Under the pieces are notes generated by a model. The model searched no databases. It was not told where the DNA came from and saw nothing but the letters and a program-made list of their open reading frames with translations. Positions 45,427 through 57,480 of a DNA stretch of 64,000 nt are shown in pieces. The stretch covers positions 220,286,172 to 220,350,171 of the forward strand of contig CM056997.1 in the NCBI GenBank assembly GCA_029891345.1. The letters are read 5' to 3'. The first letter of the stretch is position 1. Every line of letters starts with the position of its first letter. Origin of the DNA: Dryococelus australis. Its lineage: Eukaryota; Arthropoda; Insecta; Phasmatodea; Phasmatidae. The position numbers and the translations under genes are program-made.

Positions 45427-45444
45427 ATGGTACCCCTCCATGTG
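45427..45444 (+). promoter_or_regulatory. Primer binding site position of element B (decayed)
   Basis: TGGTACCCCTCCATGTGG lies two to three bases after the LTR end, where A has TGGCGCCCAGTGTGGGGC. It keeps TGG and CCC but is too changed to assign a tRNA independently. Confidence 0.45.
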
Positions 45445-45905
45445 GTTAAAACTCCCGAGATTTTCTGCAAAGTTTTCCAGAACAGTAATTTTCCCCCTCC
45501 TTTTCTTACCCACAACAGTGTGAGCATGACAGCAGGGGCAACGGCAGCATCGGGATGCCCAGAGGATGCCACATAGATGCTTGGGAGGTTTGTTAACAAT
45601 CAGAAAGTGACGCCATGCCATAAGCCACGTCACCCCGCTTGTAGGGAGGAGCAGATGGAAACAGCAAGGAGGAGAAGCGATGGGGTGGATGTTACCCCTC
45701 CTCTGTCCCCCTGCACAATCTGCCGCCGACAGCCAGCTGACCCTCTAATTTGCATGTTAGCTGTGCGTCGGGTCAACAACCCTGCCCGGGACAAGCAGGC
45801 CAGCCATGCTGCGAGAGGGGAGGGCGATCCCTCTTCCCCTAACTCACACAACAGCATTGGTACACCCACTTCTCCTGGGTACATGACTTTGTTTACAAAC
45901 AAAGC
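45445..45905 (+). other. Leader of element B
   Basis: GC-rich leader. Long open frames on both strands (45577-45972 plus, 45630-45902 minus) reflect the composition; no domain recognised apart from a CTICRRQ string near 45709. Confidence 0.5.
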
Positions 45906-46360
45906 ATGGTTGGCAGGAGGACTGGCAGTGCACCGGTGCTGTTGTGTCCTGAATGTTTGTCCACTATGGTAACTAGTGACAAATCAGTGCATGAAAACCA
46001 TACATACTGTCAATGTTGTCATAAGACCAGCCTTCTGAACAACCACGCTGGTGACATCCACGAGACCATAAGATACATTAACAGTGAATGTAGGCAGGAC
46101 AGTCAAAGTTTTTTAATGCAAGTAAAATTCGAAACTGTACTTTCCAAATTATACATTTCCTTAATACTGTGACAGCTTGTTGTGTAATTGCCAGAGTGCC
46201 ATTGTTGTTCAGTGTATACAGTCTGACACAAATTATCACCAAGAATGTCTCGGTGACATGGAACAAAATTCATTTGTGGTACTTACATTTATTTGCTTGT
46301 TGTGTCATGCAACATCAACAAAATTTAACAGGCTGAAAAATACCAAACACAAAACATAAC
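45906..46360 (+). pseudogene. Element B: PHD-like zinc-finger region
   Basis: LLCPECLSTMVTSDKSVHEN with a following CQCCHK (45933-46025) is the counterpart of LCPQC...HCKC in A. After a frame change, LCNCQSAIVVQCIQSDTNYH, QECLGDMEQNSF and ICLLCH (46180-46310) give the C-x-C, C, H-x2-C and C-x2-C steps of a PHD-like finger. It is followed by a spacer and then gag in another frame. More decayed than in C; identification relies on the comparison of all three copies. Confidence 0.5.
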
Positions 46361-46391
46361 CACAGACACTCCACGTGACTAGGTGTAGTAT

Positions 46392-47320
46392 TTGTTAGGA
46401 CAGTGGGACAATGATGTAGTAGTTAATGTAAACAGTAACCTATCACAAGTGATAGTGGAACAAGATGGTAACAATGTGACAGGTGGAATGGAACAGAGTA
46501 GAAGAGGGGAATGGCTGCAGAGTAGGGGAGGAGAGCTGCAAGAAGCAGGGACTCCACATGCTCCTGCCACACATGTGGCTAATGTAAACAAAACACTGCC
46601 ACCCGAACATACCTCAACATCTGCACCTCATGCCTTCCAAGCACCTATGCCATTCTTTCTGCCATTACCGCACATGTTTCCAACACTTTTTTGCCCAAAA
46701 ATTCTACCAACATATCTGCAAACATTTCCAATTTTCCCACTTGTGAATCCATATGTGACCAACTCCACAATAACAATAATACTGCAAACAACGGGGACAG
46801 AAAGTGCGACGCGAAGTGGAACCGCTGAATCCAACCTTCCTCAACATCCTCCAGGGCCGAGCACGGCGAAAACACCGTCTAAGTTTCAAACTTTGCCCAC
46901 GTTCGCCGGGACTCCGACGGAAGATCCGGCGACATTTTTGGAGGATTGCGTATCCCACCTCACCAGGTACAGGGTAAGCAGAGATGAATGGACTAAATGT
47001 GTCTTGGTGGACATCTCTCAACCACTACGGACTTCAGTGGGAGGAGTTTCGTTGCTCATTTCAGTGCAGATTTCGAGGGGTCTTCACCTCTGTACAGGCC
47101 CAGAGCAGACTGACAGTGAAAGGTCAACAAACAGGTGAGTCATTAACCACTTTTATCACACATAAGAATTACCTGATCAAAAGATTTCACCCACATTTGC
47201 CAGAGCGAGAAGTGCTCGAAGTAATGTCAGAGAAAGCCAGACCGGAAATGAGAGTAGCCTTAATACCTTTACTTAATGGCACATTGGTGGATGTAATGCA
47301 TGATGTGATAATTTTGTGAG
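46392..47320 (+). pseudogene. Element B gag (capsid-like)
   Basis: First part (46392-47020) is open: a polar N-terminus, a P/F-rich linker (FQAPMPFFLPLPHMFP), then SKFQTLPTFAGTPTEDPATF and LEDCVSHLTRYRVSRDEWTK (46879-46997). A frame change occurs near 46990; the other frame continues FRCSFQCRFRGVFTSVQAQ, TGESLTTFITHKNYLIKRF, LPEREVLEVMSEKARPEM and ALIPLLNGTLVDVMHDV (47048-47310). The block order is identical to A. Would form the particle shell. A knuckle region after 47320 is indistinct. Confidence 0.82.
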
Positions 47321-47889
47321 AGAGTAAGCATGAATACCCATGCCATGACACAAATGCAGTAAAATGACAGCACAAGCAGAAAGAAGATAATGTAAACAAA
47401 CACCATTCTGGCACGTAACAAAATTTTCCACAACAGTCACATAGCTATAGCAGACAGATGCATGAGAAAGTGTATTATGGGACACCGCATGAGGAAGTGT
47501 AAAATGGGCAATTGCATGGAAATATGAACAAACAGGATCAGAAGCGTAGCAGAGCCATGGGGTCCGGTGGTCAGAAACGACTATACCGGAACAGGTAATG
47601 TCAACAATCAACAGCAATGAAGTCATCTGGATTATCCAACCTGACATCCGTGTAGGTAACATTCGAACTAACAATATCACTGGCACAGTTAATGTCCGAA
47701 CAATCTGCACATGAGGTAGATCCAAGAAGCGGCCGAAAGTAATCAGCAGGGAAACGGGTTTGCAGGGGTGAAGGGGCCAGGCGCTTCCAACACCTTGCCC
47801 GTAAGAATTCGAACGACCAATACCAAATTAATTCCACAGCAAACATTAATACATGAGATCAGTAGCAGTCACGCACCATTACTCACATT

Positions 47890-49620
47890 TTGGTTTCCAC
47901 CAATGGTCAGTTATGTCATGCTTTAAATGATACTTCAGCCTCACACAAGTTCATATGACCACACTTTGTCCACAGGTAAGACATGATGCCTACAGACCAC
48001 GTGATTCGGTTGGCCACGAATGAGCACTGTAGTATGATTATAGTACATTCGGTAGTAATGGTTCAAATCCGTGATATTGAGAAAAAACAACAGTTATTGT
48101 TACACCTGACATTCGTGAGGAGGCTATTCTAGGAATACCATGGCTGACAGAATAGAATACGGTTGTGGGTCCCACCACCCACCTGGACCGCTGACCGATG
48201 GGTAGCCTACCCGAAGTGAAACTAGGAGAATTTAACTATCAGGTCCCTCTTGAACACCAGGCAGTATTTCAACGTGTCCTTAATGAACACTGTGATGTAT
48301 TTGGCAAGAATGATGCATTGAAACGAACCACCATAGCAGAAAACGCGATACCACTTGCAGAGGAAAAACCTGTGCACACCAGTCCGCAAGGTCATTTACC
48401 GCATCAGGCACAGAAAATGAAGAAACAAATACAGGAAATGCTTGATGACGGTGTAATAAAGCCTATGAATAGCCAGCTTAATTCTGCTATCATACTATCT
48501 CCAAAAAAAATATGGAACCTGGCGATTCTGCGTTGATTTTCGGTCATTGAACCAGGTTACATGCATTGTGCACCCGCTATACATAAGTGTAAAAGACACA
48601 CTGAGTGCATTAGTGCAGGCGGCCGTTTGAACATTGGTAGAACAGAAAAGTGGATATTGGCAGGTGCCGGTTAAAACTCGAGGACAGGCCAAAAACTGCA
48701 TTCACGGCCCCAGATGGCCGATGTTATCAAGTCTGTGAATTGTGGTTTGGTTTTTAATGTGTTCCCATGATGTTACAGGCAGTGTACTGGATGGTATTAT
48801 TGGATAGTATATGCTGACATATCTTGATGATGTAATTATCTGGTCAAACAGTTGGGAGGAACACGCACATCATTTAACAGTAGTCCTGGAGAGGCTCGCA
48901 ATTAATGGCCTCGCGTGCTCAGTTTAAAAAAGCTATGTGGGAAAAACCAGCATAGATATCTTAGGCCATGTAATCTATCAGGAAGGGCACCAGCCAGATC
49001 CAGAACAATTAAGGCTCATTGACAACTATCTGCAACCCAAAACACGCAAGCAACTGTGTAAGTTTTTCAGGCTTATAAATTTGCTGCGAGAACACATCCC
49101 GAAGTTCGCAACAATCACAGCACCCTTGACAGAACTGTTCTCACTGCAGAAAATGTTTCAATTGACGAGCGAGTCAGAGAAGGCATTCTCAGATATTAAG
49201 TGTGAGCTCAGATCATGCCCGACATTAGCACGCTATGATGCGAGCAGACATTTGTACCTTCAGACTGACACAAGCCAGGAGTGAGTAGGTACAGTATTGT
49301 ACCAGGTTAGCAACATTGGGGAGAAACACGTTATCGACTTTGTGAGCGCCAAGCTAAGGCAGGCTGAGAAACATTATAACATGAATGAAAGAGAATGCCT
49401 TTCAGTTTAATGGGCGGTAAAAAAAATACAGCGTGTACCTCGAATATCAGCGACTTACACTATGGATCAAAAACCGGAGCCTAGCATGGTTTCATAGCAC
49501 GCAGGAAGCAAGGAGTAAACTGACACATTGGGCGTTACATTTGCAAGCTTATGATTTTGAAGTAGAGCACATACCCGGTAAGGAAAACGAACTGGCGGAC
49601 GCATTTATCGTATAATTTCA
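47890..49620 (+). pseudogene. Element B pol: protease, reverse transcriptase, RNase H
   Basis: Protease remnant ALNDTSASHKFI (about 47924-47958; the D-T-x-A-S-H form of this lineage) and EEAILGIPWLT (about 48118). The linker and RT start at 48198 with GSLPEVKLGEFNYQVPLEHQ. RT: QEMLDDGVIKPMNSQLNSAI (48436-48495), TYLDDVIIWSNSWEEHAHHL (48819-48880) with an intact YLDD box, INGLACSV, and KQLCKFFRLINLLREHIPKF (49050-49110). RNase H: RSCPTLARYDASRHLYLQTD (about 49210-49270), FVSAKLRQAEKHYNMNEREC (about 49340-49400) and VEHIPGKENELADAF (49563-49607). Several stops and frame changes. Confidence 0.86.
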
Positions 49621-49719
49621 ACAATGAGGTGATCATCCGGGACGAAGCAGAATGGGAAAACATTCTACTGCCAAGTTCACGAGAACCGGTAACAGAGGTA
49701 TTTCTACCAAAGATAACAT

Positions 49720-50830
49720 CAGGCAACAATTAGAGCTTGATTAGCGACCTGTACAGGGAAGTTGTTGAAGCCCAGAAAAATATAATTTCATGCAGAAAAT
49801 GGCCAGACAATGTGCGTAGCAGGAGGTAGAGAGATGGCGCATTGTAGATGGCAGACTGGATACCTGTTCTACTCAACAACCGGAAAGTGGAGAGTGTATG
49901 TTCCCATTAAGTTTTCGCCTATTCGCACTGTGGCAGCGTGTCTGGACACACAGGCATTGAGCAGACGGTCAGGAATGTACACGACCATTTTTTTTGGCCA
50001 GGTCTTAGCAGTGAAGTGAGGTCATTCGTGCAACAATGTCATGAATGTAACGTATACAAGACATGCAGTGCAGACGAGAGGCAACAAAAAAACACGAATG
50101 CCAAGGAAATGGTTTGAAATGGTTTGTCTGGATCTGATGGGTCCATATCCGTGGACAAGAAAGCAAAAGCAATTTCTGGAAGTTCTAACCGACAATTTTT
50201 ATCACTTAACAGAGGCGTACTCTACCAGCGGGGCAAGAGCTGGCAATGTTGCAAGAGTATTGGAGTAACAGTTTTTCCTGTGTTGGGGATTCACGCAGAA
50301 CCTGTTGACAGACAAAGGTATGCAGTTTACTGGCAAGAAGTTGAGGGAACTATGTACAAGATGGGGCATTAATTACATCACGATGGCTGTGTACCATCCC
50401 AGGGCCAACCCAACAGAGCTCAGAAATTAGGAAATAAAAGCTCAACTCAGGCTCTGTGTGAGCGAACAACACGCCACCTGGGCAAACCATGTTCCCGCCA
50501 TTCTCTATATGCTTCGGAGATACATAAATGCAGCAACAGGGAGAACAACCACTGAAGTCTTATTGGGCCATTACTTGCGCCTACCAGGGGAAGCGAAGTG
50601 TCACAAATGGGAAGATAGCAGTGATTTGCCGAGTACAGATACCTGGAAACTGCAACATCAGAGATGCATGCGAGACGTTAGGCAACAGCAAGATCATTAC
50701 ATGGCCAGATAGTTCCCAATTATGAACTGACCACTGGCAAGATTGCATGTGGGGCAAGGAGTGTACATAAGGATGCACCCCCCCAGTCCACAGCAAGGAA
50801 GAATTTCTGTGCATTAGTATGGAAACGAGG
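49720..50830 (+). pseudogene. Element B integrase
   Basis: Core read in pieces: MVCLDLMGPYPWTRKQKQFL and VLTDNFYHLTEAYSTSGARA (50119-50250, first D in CLDLMGPYP), NLLTDKGMQFTGKKLRELCT (about 50300-50358, second D), YHPRANPTELRN (about 50393-50430, region of the catalytic E). The C-terminal part includes NAATGRTTTEVLLGHYLRLP (50528-50590). A stop after RVLE at 50266 and others break it. The region 49810-50040 holds the decayed zinc-binding N-terminus (LDTQALSRRSG, VHDHFFWPGL-like words). Conserved order with A. Confidence 0.83.
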
Positions 50831-51639
50831 AAGATGAGGGTACATCGGGACGACATCTGGTTAACCTCTGGTGCCGTCGACGATGAAGTTGGTTCCAGTG
50901 TGTCCTGACCCCATGATGGCAAAGGTCGCTATGAGCTAGAGGAAGAACAGGAGGATACACGAGGTATGGATGGGTTGGCACTTCAGGGGGGAGAGCGAGC
51001 AGAGGACCCACCCATGAGCACCAATGACAGACCATCACCAGGGGTGGCGTAGGATGGAAAAAGGGCCGACAAGCTCCAGCAGGAATGGACCAGACTGGAA
51101 AGTGCATCAGTACTTCAGGAAGTTGCAAGAGGGGAGGAGGGGAATGTGCAGGAGTTACCTGGCATCAGTACACCCCACAGGGAACTTGTAGCACCTCAAA
51201 TGCAAGAGCAGGTTGAGCAAGAGGGGCAAGGCCAGTTAAAGCAAGGAGGACGAATGTAAGTGTGTGTGAAAGACAAGCAGGTGCAGGGATAATTACAGGA
51301 TCAAAGTGTTAACATAGGTGAACGTCTGTATGCAGGGGCTGTTCAGCCGGGGCACACCCGGAAACAGTGCACAATGCAGGAGGACATCAGGAGCGAGGAA
51401 GGAGACACTAAGGGCAGTGAGTCAAGGTGTTTGTTCTGCCTTTGGTGGTAACATCGGCAGGCACAACCGCCACGGCAGAGTCATCAGTGCAGGCACCCGG
51501 AGTTACCTAGCAGGAAGGGGCAACCACCGGTAGTGCATCGTGTAGCAGAGTCACAGAAGTGGCATTACCGCCTGCAGTCATGCAGGCTGGCTTTCATCTG
51601 CAGCTGCTGCCAGTGACTTCGGATGGCCTATAAACGATC
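50831..51639 (+). other. Element B region after integrase
   Basis: About 800 bp of purine-rich sequence with an E/Q-rich translation (ELPGISTPHRELVAPQMQEQ) that is probably the polar integrase tail. No signal peptide or membrane segment that would indicate an env gene. Confidence 0.5.
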
Positions 51640-51655
51640 TCGAAAGGGGGGCGTT
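51640..51655 (+). promoter_or_regulatory. Polypurine tract of element B
   Basis: GAAAGGGGGGCG directly before the 3' LTR, the normal position for the primer of plus-strand DNA synthesis. Confidence 0.8.
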
Positions 51656-52991
51656 TCACATTTGCCACATGCCCCTTGCCTAAGACTGTTTATACGACCG
51701 TAGCCTGCAACGTCACAGCAGCAGGGCTGTGCACTCTACCAAAAGGTAGTGTGTGCGCCCGGTCGCAAGAGCGATCAGCACAGCGCAAGTGCAAGGGCAC
51801 CCCGGTGTAGAGCAGCAGGTGATTGCCATGACAACCAGGATGCCATGAGGCAGAAGGACATGGGGCCCAGTAATAACTGTACTTGGGCATCCAGGGCCTA
51901 AGTGGAACAGTGTATGTTATATGTATTAAAAGATTTATTTATTGTTTTATTTCCTTTTGTTAATAGTGCATTGTTAACGTGTTATCATCTTTCTCATCAC
52001 GCATCAAGTGTTTCGTCCATTTCATTCATACGTGTTTTGTATTGCAGGGTTTGTTTCATTGATTTTAATATGTAAGTTTAATTATTAGCAAGTTGCAAGT
52101 AAAAGAGATGCAAGTTGTGGCAGAAAGTAGTGCCGCTTTGCCACGTGGGTAAGCTGAAGCGAGCCCCCTAATCAGGCAGAGAATTTAGTATGCGAGTAGC
52201 ATCTGAGGGAGGTTAAGTGCATGCTGTGACCTCCGATATTTTCCTGTGTGCACCGCGTGTTCTTCAAGTTTTTACTTGGACATTCTCTTCAATAGACTGT
52301 AATCACTTGAAACCTTGTTTTCTTTTCACACCCTGGTAAGCCACCTGCTCTTCCCATGGTGATTTGCGTTGCCCCGGAAAGCTTAAGTTTTCACAGTAAC
52401 ACATTCTATGTTGTAAGATGCTTTTCACAGTTTCATCATAGTGGCTAGTTAGAGACAGCATGTGTTATGTCAAATGCTCTCCTAGAAAGAGGTGTAAATG
52501 AATCGAAATAAATATGCCTGTGAACTCAGTGGCATGGTATTTATTTTCGATTTCTGTATTCGTGTCAGGGGATGGGCCCTAATAATAACCGCTCAATTCA
52601 GCTTTATTATTTTGGAAGTGTCAGTAAGTATTGTTCCGAGATTTATGTGCGTGTTGTTGACCGTGTGAATCCACCACGTACGCGAGTGTTAATGGCTAGG
52701 TACTTTTCCAGCCAAGATCAACAATGTTATGTAGTCGACCGACCAGCTACCATTTAACAAACAGAATCATTCATCTGGAGCAGTAATCAACAGGGCAGAG
52801 GGTATCAGCATCTTTGGCGAGGAATTTGGTCCGGGCATATGGTCCACAACCCCGAGGTTAAGAGAGTCAACATCCACATTGATGTCGCCTTTACAGCATT
52901 TGGCGCCAACTGGGTATAATTACATTCTAGACATCACTTTCACCATCCCCAAAATAATTTTTAACCCTTTTCCACCATCCTAAAGTCATCA
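51656..52991 (+). repeat. Element B 3' LTR
   Basis: Begins TCACATTTGCCACATGCCCC (the expected TG is now TC) and ends GTCATCA, immediately before ACTT 52992-52995. Aligns end to end with 44091-45424. Confidence 0.9.
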
Positions 52992-53712
52992 ACTTCAGGA
53001 AGCAGAAATAAGTTGTGAATTAATATGCGACACTTTTGGACTTGTTAAAGATGTGAGTATAATAATTTTGGACTCTCACAAAAAATAATGAAAATATACT
53101 AATTGGTGATGAAGAAGAAGAAAATTTCAAAAAGTTGCTACATCTCTGTCCAACAATATGGGCTGTTCGAGTGAAGTCTCTGAAAAGGTTTATTGCTAGT
53201 TATAAAAGACTTCAGGAAGCTGTCAAGACTTTGCTTGAAACAAATTGAGCTATAAGAGATGAGTGAAGAGCTACTTTGAAGGTATATCAAAAACAGTTAA
53301 ACTGCATGAAGACTTATTTCGCTAAAGTTGCCATTTCTGTATTTGGTCTATGCGAATTAATGGCTGAAAGTTTGTGAAACAAAGTTGCACAACTACCGGT
53401 GCAAAAGAGACCACAGAAATTGTTCTGAAAACTATTGGTTGCATGCGAACAGAACAGCTATTCAATAGCCCATGGGACTGCTCAGAAGAAACTGCAAAAA
53501 TCTTGGTTTGAAATCTGCTGAGATGAGAAGGCAGACTAAACCCTCCAAGAGGCTGGAACAAACAAACTCTCCTACGCCACCTGCAACAATTTCGCTCAAA
53601 AGTAATTGCTGCAAAGACAGTGTGGACAGTGATCTGCAGACCAGTTATTGTGGACTAGGCTTAAAGCGGTCTATTTATCCTCTTTACTATTATCCTTTTA
53701 ACTGTACGGTTT
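52992..53712 (+). pseudogene. hAT transposase, 3' part
   Basis: Continuation of the transposase split at 44090: LQEAEISCELICDTFGLVKD (52995-53055), then after breaks CPTIWAVRVKSLKRFIASYK (about 53145-53205, the LCPTRW.VR motif of this hAT group), RLQEAVKTLLETN, and further fragments VFGLCE.LMAES and a C-terminal part near 53400-53690. The hAT dimerisation domain is not clearly seen. Many stops. Together with 42972-44090 it covers most of a roughly 600-residue transposase. Confidence 0.82.
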
Positions 53713-55440
53713 AACTGTGAACCAATATTGTCGTCTTGAAATTTCTGTAAAATGATATTTACTTTGTTAATTTTGTCTTGCTTTACAGAATATAATTTTC
53801 TTAATATCATTCAATGAATTATATCTGATAATTTGCCATTATTTGAAAAATGTAGTGCAATTTTACTTTGGTAATTGTAGAATGCTTGAAAATTATGCTG
53901 ACATAATTCCTGTATTAGAGTAATATGTATTCTAAACGAGAACATTGTATGTGTGTGTTTAGTTCGTGTGTTGACTGAGAGTTTACTAAATCAAACAATG
54001 TAAATGTAATAATTTACTCTCTTATGAAATTATTCTTTCACGTGTTTTGTGTGGTGCGGTAAAGAAATGACATTTACAGCAAATAAACCTCGCTGTATTG
54101 AAATTTATATCAGAAGCAAATTTAATATTCGCCCCCACTCCTTTTTTTTTTTAAAGATTTGGCTTGCACCTGGCCACATTCCATTATTTTGGTTTTGTAT
54201 TTTTTTTGTTTTCATCCAGGGTACTGTGTTCCAGCACAAATGTCATGTTCTGTTTAATATTATTTTTTTCCTCTGGTAACCTACCTAACACACAAGTACA
54301 GAGGTAAACTGTATCTTTATTTATTTACTTGACGTGTCATATATGTTTGGTAATATTTATAATTTTATTAAAGGTATAATGTGTCACATGCCATAGCAGT
54401 TTATGCCAATGCACATTCTCTATATTAGATATGTGAGAACAAACACACATAAAGTGTAAATAGACATCTTACATGAGTGCTTATATTCTTTATAAGTTAA
54501 TGATGTATGAATTACGTGTCTAAACTTCATTAGAACAGAACAGACTACCATAACCAAAAAATTACAGTATTGAAACAATGGCCGAGGCGGTATTATTATA
54601 TGTTGGGCTAAGTGAACCAACCGATGTACATCGTGTGTACGACCATGTATGACTATGTGCAATAAAGTTTGTTGAGGGCGTTTTTGAGGGCGATGACTAG
54701 TTATAAGATGTTTTGATTTTAATGTTCCATGCAGGAAAAATACAAATTGAAAAGGGGAAGAGCCCCAGCTCTTATAAAATGCCTGAATTCAACCCCCCAA
54801 AAGTGAGGTTAGTTATTACGTGTGTAGAGTGTTCGAATAGAGTTTTGTTTTGAAAATATTTTATAAGTAATTTGTTGATTATTCTAAAAGGGTATTTTAG
54901 TGTTTCCATCCCATCAGCCTTGCGGATAATCATCTCATTACGTTTACTATTTTTAAATAAATTGTACAAGTCACATGATATGTTGGCGGCAGTTGCAGCC
55001 AATGAGAGGGCCTTGCTCCCAAGCCTAGTCAGTGTGGATTTCTGCACAACATGAAGTGGCCACCGTGCTATGGGGCTCCAGGCAATTCATGTTGTCTTCA
55101 CAAATTATCTTTAATTTCTTTTTGATAATGTAGTATAACTGGAACCATTTGTCTTTTTGCTCGCCTGGAGCTAGTGCCGCATCACAGCCCAGCTGTATTG
55201 TACATGGCTAGGATATTCTTATTACCATGACTCCATGTAGGTCCACAGCCTGTTTATACAGTGTAAGAGCTCGCCTGGCTTTAACGGAAACCAGTTTGTG
55301 TATGTTCTCTGAATAGAGAAAGTAGATTATATAAACCATATGACTGTTTAATAGGCATGGTTATTTAATTCAGCTGCTTATCGGCTGTGTTTGATAAGTT
55401 TAACATAAATGGACAACATAAATAATAAAGGCATAGGGAG
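53713..55440. other. No gene recognised
   Basis: AT-rich sequence. A minus frame of 91 codons at 54772-55047 near a CAACCCCCCAAAAGTG word has no recognisable domain; that word and the composition suggest a small repeat. Confidence 0.4.
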
Positions 55441-55690
55441 GCCACAACAGCCCACTTATGAGAAGGTATTGTCGTCTGGAGAGGCCAACAGCTCCCACTA
55501 GACCAGGCATCATTGGATGTAGCCCTACAGAGATCAGCGCCATTTCGGGGAGTAAGCATGGTAACCACTTGGTTGCCCATTTCACGTCTATCGGCGGAAC
55601 GACTACCAGGAAGGCCACATGGGCCAACGGCCATCACAATCCCAATCTACTCTCGTGCTCTCTAGCACTGGCGCCCATTCCCAGAATTTT
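55441..55690 (+). repeat. Possible LTR end of element C
   Basis: CTCTCTAGCACTGGCGCCCA at about 55660-55679 looks like an LTR terminus followed by a TGGCGCCC primer binding site, in the right place ahead of the element C leader. A related patch with TGGCGCC lies at 23900-24060. No second LTR exists to confirm it. Confidence 0.35.
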
Positions 55691-56236
55691 CACAGAACTC
55701 TTTAAATTTTTCTCATAACCTTTCCCTGGAGTCCATTGCCCACAGTTGAGTTGCCCAACTGTGTGGCTTTTTTCACCCCGCCAAGATCGTCAAGACTTCA
55801 GCAAGCGAGTAATCTTTGCTTCCAAGTGTTTCAGTATATTTCCAGAATATTTCCATGCATTGCCTTGCTTTGGTTTATTTGTTTGCATCTTGTGTGCCAT
55901 GTGAGACCACGTCTGCCCGCATATTTCCTATTCTTTTGAGATATGGCTCACCACTGTCCCACCACTGGCAGCAGTATATCACATTTTCATCCAATTTGGG
56001 GCCACGATATCACGAAATAGCAACGGAAGAATCATCAAGAAAACAACAACGTGCCAATTCGCACCAAATTACAGTTTTCCCATGTTAGAAAGCAAGTCGG
56101 CCATTTTGAAACAGGACTGTACCAGTGGTGTAAAGTGACATTCACAATCTTTGGCTAACGGGACGTGTGCCACCTGCCGTCCGCCTCCTTCCGCACCGCA
56201 TCGAGCCAGCTGTAAACACCCCTCCCACACCACTCC
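55691..56236 (+). other. Probable leader of element C
   Basis: GC-balanced, no coding motif; corresponds in position to the leaders of A and B. Confidence 0.4.
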
Positions 56237-56835
56237 GTGCTGGGTGTTGCCGCGGGCCGAGTGACCATGCGGTTTGATGAAGACGTCAAGATGGAAGCTT
56301 TGCATCAACTGTGCCACGATTTATACCGCGAATATGTGGACTGGCAAACGTCGAATGGCAAACCTAAAATATTATGCCACAAGTGCTTGAGACATTCACC
56401 TAAACAAAACCCATTCTCACTGACCCACCTTCAGGGAAGAACATGTGTCTACGGTGAAGTGACAGAAACTCGTCAGCTGTGGGACTAAGTGGAGATGCTT
56501 AACGCAAAACTTTTTGAAGGAGGTTGGTCGCGGACTATCTCGACATGTGCGCTCAGTGTCTCAAGCCGAAACAAGTGAGCGGGATTTTTAGCCCGAGATG
56601 AATGCAAAGTCTCTGTGCATGTGTAGGATCACATAACTCATTCTCACCACCTTCTCGTTTTTGTTCAATTTTACAGAAATGTGCCAATGTTAAAACTTGT
56701 GATGGATTGGGAACTGCCACCCTGGCATGCCACAGGTGCTGGAGATTGTACCACTACACATGTGTTTCGCCAAGGGTACATGCGGTGCAACAAGACATAT
56801 GGTGCATTGAGTATCTATGCTGCCAACCAGTCACT
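56237..56835 (+). pseudogene. Element C: PHD-like zinc-finger region
   Basis: The clearest of the three copies. The first frame (ATG 56267) reads RFDEDVKMEALHQLCHDLYR and then ILCHKCLRH (56372-56398), the LC-x-x-C-L motif. After a break, KCANVKTCDG, LACHRCWRLYHYTC and VQQDIWCIEYLCCQ (56679-56829) give C-x5-C, C-x2-C, H-x3-C and C-x5-C-C steps with the W before the last pair, as in a PHD finger. Gag starts downstream in a different frame. In host proteins PHD fingers bind histone H3 tails; here a role in choosing chromatin targets is only a guess. Confidence 0.65.
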
Positions 56836-56860
56836 CTTCATGAATCCATAGAGACAGCCA

Positions 56861-57480
56861 ATGCCGAAATTGTCTACAATACAGAAGTTGCAGAAACCAA
56901 CCACCACCACCACTGTCAACACGGAATTTTTCTGCAATGCACAACAAATTCTGCCAACACCAGTCTTGGAGTTGCCACGCCCACCTGCATGCTTGAGCCT
57001 ACTGTTACAACTAGCTCCAATTCCAGAGACCGATGACAACTGGATGCTACCTACAACAGCTGTGAGATACTGGACAACTACTGCTCCAGCAATTTTCACA
57101 ACACCGACTCGTTTCCAGCAACTGCCACATAATGACGGCGCCACCAACGAAGATAAGGTTGCTTTTCTGAAGGCTTGTGAGAGTCGGCTCAGCAGATATG
57201 GTGTCGACCCAGAGGTCTTACCATCTTGTATCGGGGAACGCCTGGAAGGCGATGCAAAAGCCTCGTGGCGAGGGGTCAACCACTATGGAAAAACATGACG
57301 GAAGTTTAACAGCATGTTTATGTGTGATTTTGCTAATATGTTTATGTTCCTCCATGCCAGGGGCAAGATAATCTTGGAGGAGAAGGGCGAGGAGTCGTTA
57401 TATAACTTTACAACAAAGATCAGCTTGGTAGCCATGTACAATCCTGAACTTGAATCAAATAACATTTTATAAGTATTTGC
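56861..57480 (+). pseudogene. Element C gag (capsid-like)
   Basis: Open from 56861 to 57298: T-rich linker, LPTPVLELPRPPACLSLLLQ, TPTRFQQLPHNDGATNEDKV and AFLKACESRLSRYGVDPEVL (57105-57220), matching the F..LP...EDP..FL..C...L.RY block of A and B; then ASWRGVNHYG. Stop at 57296-57298, after which weak similarity continues (ARGKIILEEKGEESLYNFTT, 57357-57417). 57480-58020 holds decayed nucleocapsid sequence with no clear knuckle. Confidence 0.8.

Larger units (their letters stand above)
44091..52991 (+). mobile_element. Ty3/gypsy element B, complete
   Basis: 8.9-kb element with two LTRs of 1334 and 1336 bp, ACTT target duplications, primer binding site, PHD-like region, gag, pol and a polypurine tract. 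Inserted in a hAT transposase pseudogene. The LTRs differ at many positions and all frames are broken, so it is an old insertion. Its coding order and motifs match A and C. Confidence 0.93.

Noticed and set aside
45577-45972. 131-codon frame in the element B leader
   Set aside because: High GC leader opens frames on both strands; no similarity to the A or C leaders as protein.
50831-51639. Possible env gene in element B
   Set aside because: Sequence is purine-rich and encodes a polar E/Q-rich tail; no signal peptide or membrane segment.
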